From Enterobacillus tribolii (lineage in GTDB: Bacteria; Pseudomonadota; Gammaproteobacteria; Enterobacterales; Enterobacteriaceae), in NCBI RefSeq assembly GCF_003363015.1, contig NZ_QRAP01000002.1:551756-615755 (forward strand): 64,000 bases of DNA. Direction: 5' to 3'. Shown one piece after another: positions 1 through 8,227 of the stretch. Numbering within the stretch: the stretch's first letter is position 1; every line of letters begins with the position of its first letter. Position numbers and translations under genes: made by a program. Under the pieces are notes generated by a model. It did not search any database. It was not told the DNA's origin and worked only from the letters and a program-made list of their open reading frames with translations.

Positions 1-44
1 ATTAACGGGCCGCATGTCAAATTGCGGCTTTAACGGGAGCTTAT

Positions 45-827
45 ATGAACCGTTCACATTCCCCCCGCGTTGTACTGGTCACCGGCGCCAGCCAGGGCAT
101 CGGCCAGGCGATTGCCGACGTTTTCCTGCGTAACGGTGATATCGTGATTGGCTGCGCATTCTCAGCGTTTGAAAATGCCCGGCATGCGCAAAAAATGAAG
201 GCCGACTGGCCGGAGCATTTTTTTTATTATTCCGTTGATGTCACCCGGACTGAACAGATCAAGCAGTTCGTCAGCGAGGCAGAACAACTGTTCGGGCGCA
301 TTGATGTGGTGGTGTCGAACGCCGGTAAAAACGTGTTTAAGGGGATCGACTGCGAAGAGAGTGACTGGGCGCATAACTTTGACCTCAACCTGCGTTCGCA
401 CTGGTATCTGGCAAAATGCGCCCGTCCGGCGTTACAGAAAAGTCATGGCGTCATTCTGGTGATCACCTCTAACCATGCCTTTTCCACGATGCCGGGCTGC
501 GCGCCTTACAACATCAGCAAACGCGCCCTGTTGTCGCTGGTGCAGAGCCTGACCATTGAATGGGGGCCGGAGATCCGCACCGTCGGCATCGCGCCGGGCT
601 TTATTGATACAGATGGCAATCAGGCCTGGTTTGATGCCCATCCGGATGCGCGGATTGCCCGTGAAAGAACCGTGAAAAAGCACCCCGTCGGGCGCATTGG
701 CAGGCCGGATGAAGTGGGGGAACTGTGCCTGTTTCTTGCCAGCGATAACGCCGGGTTTATTGCCGGCACCACGATTGTGATGGATGGCGGACGCAGCGCC
801 ATTATGCAGGACGAGGACGATCTCTGA
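45..827 (+). CDS. SDR family oxidoreductase
   Basis: Classical short-chain dehydrogenase/reductase of 260 residues, the usual length. It has the nucleotide-binding TGASQGIG at residues 13-20, the NAG motif at 92-94, and a catalytic set of Ser142, Tyr155 and Lys159 (YNISK). The C-terminal part has the PVGRIGRPDEVG and FIAGTTIVMDGG segments typical of the family. It should be a cytosolic NAD(P)-dependent reductase acting on a ketone or alcohol; the substrate cannot be read from the sequence. The ATG at 45 is preceded by a GGGAG ribosome site. A zinc alcohol dehydrogenase follows on the same strand after 360 bases. Family is certain, substrate unknown. Confidence 0.93.
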   Translation: MNRSHSPRVVLVTGASQGIGQAIADVFLRNGDIVIGCAFSAFENARHAQKMKADWPEHFFYYSVDVTRTEQIKQFVSEAEQLFGRIDVVVSNAGKNVFKGIDCEESDWAHNFDLNLRSHWYLAKCARPALQKSHGVILVITSNHAFSTMPGCAPYNISKRALLSLVQSLTIEWGPEIRTVGIAPGFIDTDGNQAWFDAHPDARIARERTVKKHPVGRIGRPDEVGELCLFLASDNAGFIAGTTIVMDGGRSAIMQDEDDL

Positions 828-1187
828 GGATGCAGCGCCCCTCAGGGAGTGAGGGGCATCCGCCAACACCCGCCGTATAAAATTGCCATCGGGACGAGAT
901 GATCGTCTGCGATGGTCAAACATCGCCTATTATTTGAGTTACGCCTTTTGACGTGATTCCCGCAAATAGCGTTCGGCTCCGCCTTGTCTGAGTTTGGCCG
1001 GACAGGAACCGGCTGTCGCCGGCAATGTCCGCACCGAACCGTGAAATACCGCATCGTTGGGAACATGCGCACGGGAGCTTATGTCAACCAGCTGATCCTC
1101 ACGTTCTGAGCGGGATACTGATCCGTACCGTGATACCGGCATTGATGTCATCACGGGGAATGCATCACTTAAACGGGAGTTAATGTA
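828..1187. other. Intergenic region with repeated gene-leader motif
   Basis: No convincing gene in these 360 bases. The string ACGGGAGCTTAT found just before the SDR start (33-44) recurs at 1070-1081, where it precedes an ATG followed by only three codons and a stop. A looser copy, ACGGGAGTTAAT, stands before yahK at about 1174. The middle copy may mark the start of a gene that has been lost. Confidence 0.5.
838..856 (+). terminator. Hairpin after the SDR gene
   Basis: Perfect 7-bp stem CCCCTCA / TGAGGGG with a 5-base loop, starting 11 bases after the SDR stop codon. No T-run follows, so terminator function is only likely. Confidence 0.4.
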
Positions 1188-2237
1188 ATGAATATCAAAG
1201 CCATTGGCGCGTACTCCGCCGCACAACCGCTGGAACCGATGGAGATTTCCCGCCGGGAACCCGGCCCGCATGATGTGCAGATCGCCATCGCCTATTGCGG
1301 CATCTGTCATTCAGATCTCCATCAGGTCCGGGCTGAGTGGGCCGGAACGCTTTACCCGTGCGTACCCGGTCATGAAATCGTCGGGCGCGTGGTGGCGACG
1401 GGCAACCACGTTAAAAAATACGCGGTCGGCGATTTGGTTGGCGTAGGGTGCATCGTTGACAGTTGCAGGCAGTGCGGGGAGTGTCAGGACGGACTGGAAA
1501 ATTACTGTGACCGGATGGTCGGCACCTACAACGCGCCGACGCCGGACGCGCCGGGACATACCCTTGGCGGGTATTCACAGCAGATCGTGGTAGATGAACG
1601 TTATGTTCTGCGGATAACCCACCCGGAGGCGCAACTGGCCGCCGTCGCGCCGCTGCTTTGCGCGGGGATTACCACCTACTCGCCGCTGCGCCACTGGCAG
1701 GCCGGGCCGGGCAAAAAAGTCGGGGTCGTCGGTATCGGCGGGCTGGGGCATATGGGCATCAAACTGGCGCACGCCATGGGCGCGCACGTTGTTGCGTTTA
1801 CCACGTCGGAGTCCAAACGCGAAGCGGCGAGGGCGCTTGGCGCCGATGAGGTCGTGGTTTCGCGTAATGCGGATGAAATGAAGGCTCATCTGAAAAGCTT
1901 CGATTTCATCCTGAACACCGTGGCCGCGCCGCATAATCTGGATGATTTCATGGTGCTGCTGAAACGGGATGGAACGATGACGCTGGTCGGCGCGCCGGCT
2001 ACGCCGCACGCTCCGCCGGAGGTGTTCAACCTGATTCTGAAACGTCGTGCGATTGCCGGTTCAATGATCGGCGGCATCCCGGAAACCCAGGAGATGCTCG
2101 ACTTCTGTGCTGAGCACGGGATCGTCGCCGATATCGAAATGATCCGGGCCGACCAAATTGAGGATGCCTATGAACGGATGCTGCGGGGCGACGTGAAGTA
2201 CCGCTTTGTTATTGATAGCAGTACGCTGACAGGCTGA
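1188..2237 (+). CDS. yahK: YahK-type NADP-dependent zinc alcohol dehydrogenase/aldehyde reductase
   Basis: 349-residue medium-chain zinc dehydrogenase very close, along its whole length, to E. coli YahK as I remember it. The catalytic zinc region is visible as CGICHSD (37-43) and GHE (61-63). The structural zinc site is the four cysteines 93, 96, 99 and 107. The nucleotide-binding GIGGLGHMG follows at about 178-186. The family reduces a wide range of aldehydes with NADPH in the cytosol. The start at 1188 matches the YahK N-terminus and has a GGGAG site upstream. Length and motifs are intact. Confidence 0.95.
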   Translation: MNIKAIGAYSAAQPLEPMEISRREPGPHDVQIAIAYCGICHSDLHQVRAEWAGTLYPCVPGHEIVGRVVATGNHVKKYAVGDLVGVGCIVDSCRQCGECQDGLENYCDRMVGTYNAPTPDAPGHTLGGYSQQIVVDERYVLRITHPEAQLAAVAPLLCAGITTYSPLRHWQAGPGKKVGVVGIGGLGHMGIKLAHAMGAHVVAFTTSESKREAARALGADEVVVSRNADEMKAHLKSFDFILNTVAAPHNLDDFMVLLKRDGTMTLVGAPATPHAPPEVFNLILKRRAIAGSMIGGIPETQEMLDFCAEHGIVADIEMIRADQIEDAYERMLRGDVKYRFVIDSSTLTG

Positions 2238-2449
2238 AGTAATGCCCCGGTGATGCCCGCCTGATTACCTCAGGCGGCGCAGAGGGCGCTCAGGAGCGTA
2301 TGCTGCTGACTGTGCTAAACAATGGCGCGATCAAGAATTTCGGTGCGGAACCGCCGGTGGCGGAAGCCCGGGCTGAAGGTTCGTACCGGAAACCGTGCCG
2401 GACGCTTCTGCGCAGCATTCACTTGACTGATGAAAAAGGATGATGGGAG

Positions 2450-3370
2450 TCAACGGCGTTTTATATCCGGCTCTCTGGCTATATCACCAAGCTGCCGCTG
2501 AAGGTGCCGGTATAATGAACGAACAACCGGGGAAAGCTGGCGGCGGTGAGGGCAAATAAAGTTCAGCGGAGCCGCTTCCCCCCGGACTTCCGGCAGCACA
2601 ATTTCCAGGTTTCCCGCGCTCACATCGGGATAGAGATCGAACCACGATTTGTACACAATGCCTTTGTGTATCAACGCCCAGCGGCGCGCAACGTCGGCGT
2701 CGTCACACAGCAGCCTGCTGCGTATCCTGACACCCCGCGGTTTCCCGTTTTCGATAAAATGCCAATAATCATGAGCATGGTCGTTGATACTAAACAGAAT
2801 GCAATGGTGGCGGGAGAGATCGTCCAGCGTCTCAGGGCGGCCATGCCGGTCTAAATACGTTTTCGAGGCGGCTAAAAACCGGCGGTTCTTATCAGCCAGC
2901 GGCAACGCAACATAGCTGCCCTGTTCCTGTACGCCATAGCGTATGGCGATGTCGACCGACGCCCGAAAAACATCACTGACCTGATCGGACAGAAAAAGCT
3001 GCAACGTCATCTGTGGATATTGCTCGCAAAATTCGGTAATCATCGGCAGCAGCAGGTTACGGCCGATATCGGAAGGGACGGTGATTTTTAACTCTCCGCG
3101 AAAGTCCTCATTTTCACCGCTGAGGATCTCTTCTCCCGCATGCATCACCTCAAGCATTTCCTGCGCATAGGGCAGGTATTTTTCGCCCTCCGATGTCAGG
3201 CGCAGGCTGCGCGTCGAGCGGGCGAACAAACGTTTGTCCAGCGTACGTTCCAGACGCTGTATGGCGGCGCTGACCTGCCCCGGCAACAGGCCAGACTCTC
3301 TGGCCGCGTTGGAAAAGCTGCCTAATGCGGCGGAGCGGACGAACAATTGGAGATCTTCCAGACGGATCAT
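2450..3370 (-). CDS. LysR-family transcriptional regulator
   Basis: 306-residue LysR-type regulator. The winged helix-turn-helix lies at residues 1-60 (LFVRSAALGSFSNAARESGL, then QVSAAIQRLERTL), followed by an effector-binding domain. An in-frame ATG 48 codons upstream exists, but the start at 3370 gives the canonical MIRLEDLQLFVR opening and has AGAGA just upstream. It is divergent from the reductase gene at 3575, the usual arrangement for a LysR protein and its target. The 204-base gap holds a strong inverted repeat (3445-3472). The effector is unknown. Confidence 0.92.
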   Translation of the reverse strand: MIRLEDLQLFVRSAALGSFSNAARESGLLPGQVSAAIQRLERTLDKRLFARSTRSLRLTSEGEKYLPYAQEMLEVMHAGEEILSGENEDFRGELKITVPSDIGRNLLLPMITEFCEQYPQMTLQLFLSDQVSDVFRASVDIAIRYGVQEQGSYVALPLADKNRRFLAASKTYLDRHGRPETLDDLSRHHCILFSINDHAHDYWHFIENGKPRGVRIRSRLLCDDADVARRWALIHKGIVYKSWFDLYPDVSAGNLEIVLPEVRGEAAPLNFICPHRRQLSPVVRSLYRHLQRQLGDIAREPDIKRR

Positions 3371-3444
3371 AATTTTGTTTTCTCTTGCATCATGATGAAA
3401 CGGGCGTTGCTTTCCCGCAGTAACTATTTTACTCATGTGCATCT

Positions 3445-3472
3445 TTTTATTGCGGCTATTTTCACAATAAAA
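3445..3472. promoter_or_regulatory. Inverted repeat between lysR gene and reductase gene, candidate operator
   Basis: Perfect 8-bp arms TTTTATTG and CAATAAAA separated by 12 bases, midway between the divergent genes. Position and symmetry fit a LysR-type binding site; the regulator match is an inference. Confidence 0.5.
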
Positions 3473-3574
3473 GTGAAACTCCTGACCTCCAACACCAATG
3501 TTTCTCATCCTCAACTGCTTTTAAGATGGCCGGAATGCTGGCTGACCGGCCATTGATCACTTGAGAGAGAAATT

Positions 3575-4576
3575 ATGAAAGCCATTGTTTATAGCCAAAA
3601 TGCGTTACCCATCGCAGATGAACATGCGCTGTACGAGCTGGATGTGCCGAAACCACACCCCGGCGCACACGATCTGTTAGTCAAAATCCGGGCGATTGCC
3701 GTTAACCCTGTCGACACCAAAGTGCGTATCGGTTCGCCAACGGAGACGCCGCGCATTCTCGGCTGGGATGCCGTAGGAACGGTCGAGGAGGTTGGCGAAC
3801 AGGTCAGCCTGTTTAAACCCGGCGATGAGGTCTTTTATGCGGGATCTATCACCCGCCCCGGTTCCTATGCGGAATATAGCCTGGTTGATGAACGCATCGC
3901 CGGCAAAAAACCGGTTTCCCTGGACGATGCGGCCGCCGCGGCCTTGCCGTTAACCTCGCTCACTGCCTGGGAGCTGCTTTTTGATCGCCTGGAAGTCAAA
4001 CCGGACGAAAAAGAGGCCATTCTGATTATCGGCGCCAGCGGTGGCGTGGGTTCCATTCTGACCCAGCTGGCGCGCAAGCTGACCAACCTGACCGTTATCG
4101 CCACGGCGTCGCGTCCGCAAACCCGTGAGTGGATTACTGAACTCGGCGCGCACCACGTTATCGATCATGCCCAGTCTTTGGCGGAGCAACTGAAAAACAT
4201 TGGCGTGGCGCAGGTGCGTTACGTCGCCAGCCTGACGCACACGGACATGCATTACGCCCAGATTGTTGAGGTGCTTAAACCGCAGGGGCGGCTGGCTGTG
4301 ATTGACGATCCGGATACGCTTGATGCGATGCCATTAAAACGTAAAGCCATCTCTTTACACTGGGAACTGATGTTCACCCGCTCAATGTTTCAAACGGAAG
4401 ATATGCAGCGCCAGCACGACATTCTGACGAAGGTCAGCGAACTGCTTGATGACGGTACGCTGCGTTCAACGCTGGGCGAGCATTTCGGGAAGATTAACGC
4501 GCAAAACCTGCGTAAGGCGCATGCGTTAATTGAGAGCGGTAAAGCACGCGGAAAAATTGTGCTGGAAGGATTTTAA
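3575..4576 (+). CDS. Zinc-binding-type MDR family alcohol dehydrogenase/quinone reductase
   Basis: 333-residue medium-chain reductase. The GroES-like N-terminal half contains RILGWDAVGTVEEVG; the Rossmann part has GASGGVGSILTQLA at about 151-164. The cysteine zinc ligands of classical alcohol dehydrogenases are absent, so this belongs to the zinc-free quinone-oxidoreductase-like branch despite the family name. It should use NADPH to reduce a quinone or enone in the cytosol. It starts after GAGAGAAATT, and the divergent LysR gene probably controls it. An exported beta-propeller gene follows after 57 bases and may be cotranscribed. Confidence 0.9.
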   Translation: MKAIVYSQNALPIADEHALYELDVPKPHPGAHDLLVKIRAIAVNPVDTKVRIGSPTETPRILGWDAVGTVEEVGEQVSLFKPGDEVFYAGSITRPGSYAEYSLVDERIAGKKPVSLDDAAAAALPLTSLTAWELLFDRLEVKPDEKEAILIIGASGGVGSILTQLARKLTNLTVIATASRPQTREWITELGAHHVIDHAQSLAEQLKNIGVAQVRYVASLTHTDMHYAQIVEVLKPQGRLAVIDDPDTLDAMPLKRKAISLHWELMFTRSMFQTEDMQRQHDILTKVSELLDDGTLRSTLGEHFGKINAQNLRKAHALIESGKARGKIVLEGF

Positions 4577-4633
4577 TCCTGACGGAATTTGCTGCTGATT
4601 GATTTTCTTCTTCTATTTTTAGGTGGTTTCTTT

Positions 4634-5833
4634 ATGACGCACTCTGACTTCTTTAAAACAGCCCTCGCCGCAGCGATGTCGCTCTCGTTAGCGGGAACAG
4701 CTTTGGCGGCACAGAAAATTACCCCGCTGAGCAATATTGCATTGGCGCAGTTGGCCAGCGATAAGCCGATTGGTAAAACGGACGTGGTTGCGACATTCAC
4801 CGGTGCTATGCCGACTGGGGTGACGGTGACCGACAACGGACGCATTTTCGTCAACTTTCCCCGCTGGGGAGATGATGTTCCTTTTACGGTCGGTGAAGTA
4901 AAAGCGGGAAAGGTCGTGGCTTATCCGAATACCGAGGTTAATCAGCCCGATAATTCCCGCCCGGCGGATCGCTTTTTAAGCGTGCAGAGCGTTGTTTTTG
5001 ACGGACAAGGCTATTTGTGGGTGTTGGATACCGCCGCGCCGAAATTTTCCACGCCGGTGCCTGGCGGCGCCAAGCTGGTGGCGATTGATTTAAAAACCAA
5101 CCGCATTGCCAAAACGATCGTATTCCCGGCCAGCGTGATTTTACCGGCCACCTACGTTAACGACGTTCGTTTTGATTTCCGCGCCGGAAAAGCCGGGGTT
5201 GCCTATGTAACCGACTCCTCGCTGTCCGGAACGGGGGGTATCATCGTGGTCGATCTCGCCACAGGGGACGCCGTCAGACGCCTGACCGGGGATCGTTCTA
5301 CATCGCCGGAACAGGGCTTTGTTCCCGTCGTTGAGGGAGAAACACTGCTGCAACGTCATCCGGACGGAACGACGGCGCCTTTCAGCGTTGCTTCGGACGG
5401 CATTGCGCTGTCTGCTGACGGTAAGACGCTTTACTACAGCCCGCTTTCGGGGCGTCATCTTTATGCGGTTTCCACCGCGTCATTGCGCTCACCCGACGTG
5501 AGCGAAGCGCAACTGGCGCAACAGGTGCGCGATTTAGGGGAGAAAGGCGCGTCGGACGGCCTGGAGTCGGATGCGAATGGGGCGGTGTATGCCGGTGATT
5601 ACGAGCGCAACGCCATCCGCCGCATGACGCCGGACGGCAAATGGACCACCATTGCCCACGGACCGCAGATCCTGTGGCCTGATACGCTTTCCGTCGGGCC
5701 GGACGGGTACCTCTATTTCACGGTGAACCAACTTCACCGTCAGCCGGGGTTCCATGGCGGAAAAGACTTACGGCAGAAGCCTTACAGCTTGATGCGTGTC
5801 CGTATTGACGCCGCGCCGGCGCCGACCCGCTGA
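4634..5833 (+). CDS. Exported MRJP/yellow-like (L-dopachrome tautomerase-related) beta-propeller protein
   Basis: 399 residues with an N-terminal signal peptide ending near LAGTALAAQ. The body resembles the major royal jelly/yellow family: the strings FDGQGYLWVLDTAAP, YVNDVRFDF and VTDSS are characteristic, and repeated DG(x)LYF/YLWV blades suggest a six-bladed propeller. Bacterial members are periplasmic and mostly uncharacterised; some relatives are lactonases. The ATG at 4634 was preferred over one 45 bases upstream because AGGTGG lies at 4621-4626 with good spacing and the peptide then opens with a normal signal sequence. A strong terminator follows. Confidence 0.85.
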   Translation: MTHSDFFKTALAAAMSLSLAGTALAAQKITPLSNIALAQLASDKPIGKTDVVATFTGAMPTGVTVTDNGRIFVNFPRWGDDVPFTVGEVKAGKVVAYPNTEVNQPDNSRPADRFLSVQSVVFDGQGYLWVLDTAAPKFSTPVPGGAKLVAIDLKTNRIAKTIVFPASVILPATYVNDVRFDFRAGKAGVAYVTDSSLSGTGGIIVVDLATGDAVRRLTGDRSTSPEQGFVPVVEGETLLQRHPDGTTAPFSVASDGIALSADGKTLYYSPLSGRHLYAVSTASLRSPDVSEAQLAQQVRDLGEKGASDGLESDANGAVYAGDYERNAIRRMTPDGKWTTIAHGPQILWPDTLSVGPDGYLYFTVNQLHRQPGFHGGKDLRQKPYSLMRVRIDAAPAPTR

Positions 5834-5847
5834 TTTTGCCCGTGATT

Positions 5848-5878
5848 ATCCGTGGCGGTTCTGTCGCCACGGATTTTT
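5848..5878 (+). terminator. Rho-independent terminator
   Basis: Perfect 10-bp stem ATCCGTGGCG / CGCCACGGAT, 7-base loop, then a run of T. It lies 15 bases after the propeller gene. Confidence 0.9.
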
Positions 5879-5919
5879 GGTGTGAAGAATTCCAGGTTGT
5901 TCATCAGATTTGAGTTGAT

Positions 5920-6213
5920 ATGACATCCCTTCAGCTATCTCTAGAAAATACGCTGTTAGCACTCAGCCGTCATGAAGAAAGCCGTCAATACCGGCAAATT
6001 ACCGCGATGTTAAAGCAGGAACCGCTGTTCAAATATACGCTAGCGAATCATCTGTTTTCCCTGCGTGATTTGGGAATGATCACGATAGGAGAAGGGGTTG
6101 TGGTGGATTTCTGGGGATGTGACGTTAATTTGGCGGCGGTTTGCCTTACCGGGGAAGGCCGGCGGCGGCTTTTTGAACGCCCGGTTATATCCGCAGACAG
6201 GGTTTTGGTTTAA
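5920..6213 (+). CDS. Small protein of unknown function
   Basis: 97 residues, soluble, no signal peptide or membrane segment. The N-terminal half is helix-forming and charged (SRHEESRQYRQI); the C-terminal half has GEGVVVDFWGCDVNLAAVCL, likely beta, then GEGRRRLFERP. I do not recognise the family. The general look is of a small winged-helix-like protein, but this is a guess. The ribosome site is weak (GAG about 6 bases before ATG). It stands alone between a terminator and a convergent membrane-protein gene. Codon use matches its neighbours, so it is probably real. Confidence 0.6.
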   Translation: MTSLQLSLENTLLALSRHEESRQYRQITAMLKQEPLFKYTLANHLFSLRDLGMITIGEGVVVDFWGCDVNLAAVCLTGEGRRRLFERPVISADRVLV

Positions 6214-6293
6214 TGATTATGTGAACGCGCTATCCGGAAGAAAGGGAGCGGAATAGCGCGTTCGCGTTTTATTATTATCGTGCTCTGTTGTAC

Positions 6294-7013
6294 TTACTTG
6301 CGGTGACTGCTCACTTCCGCCATTTCCGATCTTCTTTTCTCTATCGTACGCACCCGTTTCGTTTCCTGTACTGCATTCCTGTGCTGAAACTGCAATAACG
6401 CCAACAGCGCGAGCGCAGGCAGCCAAAGCTCGAGAAACTCTTCCTGAGACGTTTGCAGGGCGACGACCCAGTCGGGCGGGATGAAGCCGGTCCATTTTTT
6501 TATGACGCTGACGGAGCGGTCGATAATATTGGTAATGATGATCAGCAGAATGAACATCCCGGCGCTGATGGCGTAATTGCGCCGCCCGCGGATTGCGTCA
6601 CGCAGCGAACGCCAGCAGGTCACTATCAGGTAGAGGCAGGCGGCGGTGATGGGCAGCAGGATTAACAGGGCGCTGACCTTGGCTTCCCAGGGTAAAGAGC
6701 CGCTCCAGAAGCGCAACTTCAGCATGCTCATCTGGGCGATGGATTTGTGCAGATCGGCCTCTCTGGCCATCATATACAGCAGGATCACGGCGACGGCGAA
6801 GCGAATGCTTTTTTTCAGGCCGGGTACGGGCAAAATACAGAAGCAAAGGATCGTGATGCCATAAAGATAAAGCGTCAGCGTCTCTACGATATTCCCTTCC
6901 CCCACTAAATCAATCAGCGGGCGTGAGGGCATCAAACACCAGAGAATAAAAATGGAAAGAGAGATCAGCAGGGTGATCCAAACGGCGGACAGTGGGCGCG
7001 ATAATAGCGGCAT
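6294..7013 (-). CDS. Inner-membrane protein of unknown function
   Basis: 239 residues with about six predicted membrane segments (roughly 10-30, 43-63, 70-85, 111-133, 146-163 and 193-212) and a basic cytosolic tail. Two polar motifs next to membrane segments stand out: MAREADLHK after the third segment, and TSQEEFLELWLPALAL at the last. Conserved-looking acidic and histidine residues beside membrane helices suggest an integral-membrane enzyme or a metal/haem-binding protein, but I recognise no named family. It has no cotranscribed neighbour. Confident as a gene, function unknown. Confidence 0.8.
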   Translation of the reverse strand: MPLLSRPLSAVWITLLISLSIFILWCLMPSRPLIDLVGEGNIVETLTLYLYGITILCFCILPVPGLKKSIRFAVAVILLYMMAREADLHKSIAQMSMLKLRFWSGSLPWEAKVSALLILLPITAACLYLIVTCWRSLRDAIRGRRNYAISAGMFILLIIITNIIDRSVSVIKKWTGFIPPDWVVALQTSQEEFLELWLPALALLALLQFQHRNAVQETKRVRTIEKRRSEMAEVSSHRK

Positions 7014-7452
7014 AGGAATCCCGGTAAAAACTGATAAACGATATTACGTTAACATATTATGTTTTTCAGACCGTGAACATTGAATGCTGATATCGGAAAC
7101 GTGACACATAACGACAAAAAAACGTTATTGATTGTGAACTGCACTTATATTTTATGCAATATGAATAGTTTTGTTCCGGGACTAGAGAATTTTTCTGAAG
7201 GATATAAAAGGGAATTGTTTTTTATTTTAAATGCAACTATTAGAAAGTGTTTAATTAATAAATGCAGGCGCGGTGAATATACCTCACCCTAAGAAGAGCC
7301 ACAAACTAAACCAAAGAACTCAACTCTTGCTGAATAACATAAAAGATATTCAGTCATAACAGAGCGCGATAGATGCCCTGAAGCAGCTCCTCATTTATTA
7401 AGGGGGCCTCTCCCGCACGACACAGGAAATACAGGAGAGGCCGGCGCAGTGG
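7014..7452. other. AT-rich intergenic stretch with a terminal hairpin
   Basis: About 440 bases, clearly more AT-rich than the flanks over 7020-7340. An open frame of 70 codons (7080-7292) begins with TTG, has no ribosome site and matches nothing I know, so I do not call it. At 7405-7413 / 7434-7442 there is a perfect 9-bp inverted repeat GGCCTCTCC / GGAGAGGCC with a 20-base loop, just beyond the end of the SGNH-hydrolase gene on the minus strand; it may end that transcript. Confidence 0.5.
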
Positions 7453-8217
7453 TTAGTTGGCGCGGAACGTTGTGACGGTATCCCAAGCGACCTGCTGTAA
7501 CGCCCTGGCGGTTTGCTCAGTCATGTCGCTGTCGACGGGCAGCGCGCCGCCGACCGGCGAATGGTCATACAGAGTGGCGAACAGTACGCAGGCGGCCAGA
7601 TAGGTCCCCGCCAGCGAAGGGTGATTGCCATCGCTGTGATACAGGTTGATTTCCGGATGCGTCTTTATTGCGTTGCTGAAGGCCAGCCCGACCGGTGCGA
7701 CGTATCCTCCGGTTTTAGCGGCAATATCCAGATAGGCCTTTTCCAGCTTTTGTGTTTGCTCAGGTTTATCCTTGCTGGCCCAGGTCATGAAATACACCAC
7801 GCGGGAACCGGCTTTGTGGGCAATATCCGCCATTTTGGTCGCAGATTCGCTGAAATATTGGCGTGAATCCTCTTTGGCGGAAAAAGGCTCCGTGGAGTTT
7901 CCCTGCAAAACAACCACGTCCCATTTCTGCAACGTATTCTGGAACGCCAGATTAGGCAGATGCCACCCCAAACGACCGGAGGAGATGGTTATTCCGCGGA
8001 ACATATATCCTTTAGCCTCATTCGGCAGCAGCGAACGGCTGAGATCGCGCAGCCGGGTATTTACGTTATTGTTATAATGCGTATAAGAGTTTCCGTAGAG
8101 GGCTACGGCTTTATTTTCTCCGCTCAGTTTATCCTGCGGTTTGGCGGCGATAATCGTGTCGGCCTGCGCATTGACCATCAGAGCCAGCCCCGCCAGAAAT
8201 AACATGCACTTTTTCAT
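7453..8217 (-). CDS. Exported SGNH/GDSL-type hydrolase
   Basis: 254 residues with a signal peptide (hydrophobic MLFLAGLALMV, cleavage near AQA). The nucleophile block is LYGNSYTHYNNN, where Ser takes the GDSL serine position. The C-terminal DGNHPSLAGTYLAA supplies the Asp and His of the triad, and a VVLQGNS block supplies the oxyanion region. The enzyme should be a periplasmic or secreted esterase. It begins 10 bases after the porin stop codon, so the two are one operon: the porin may admit an esterified oligosaccharide or glycoside that this enzyme de-esterifies. The substrate is not readable. Confidence 0.82.
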   Translation of the reverse strand: MKKCMLFLAGLALMVNAQADTIIAAKPQDKLSGENKAVALYGNSYTHYNNNVNTRLRDLSRSLLPNEAKGYMFRGITISSGRLGWHLPNLAFQNTLQKWDVVVLQGNSTEPFSAKEDSRQYFSESATKMADIAHKAGSRVVYFMTWASKDKPEQTQKLEKAYLDIAAKTGGYVAPVGLAFSNAIKTHPEINLYHSDGNHPSLAGTYLAACVLFATLYDHSPVGGALPVDSDMTEQTARALQQVAWDTVTTFRAN

Positions 8218-8227
8218 TACTCACTCC

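Noticed and set aside
2300..2443. A 47-codon frame after yahK
   Set aside because: Its AGGAG is only 3 bases from the ATG, and the product resembles nothing known; probably chance or a remnant.
7080..7292. A 70-codon frame in the AT-rich gap
   Set aside because: Starts with TTG without a ribosome site; composition looks intergenic.
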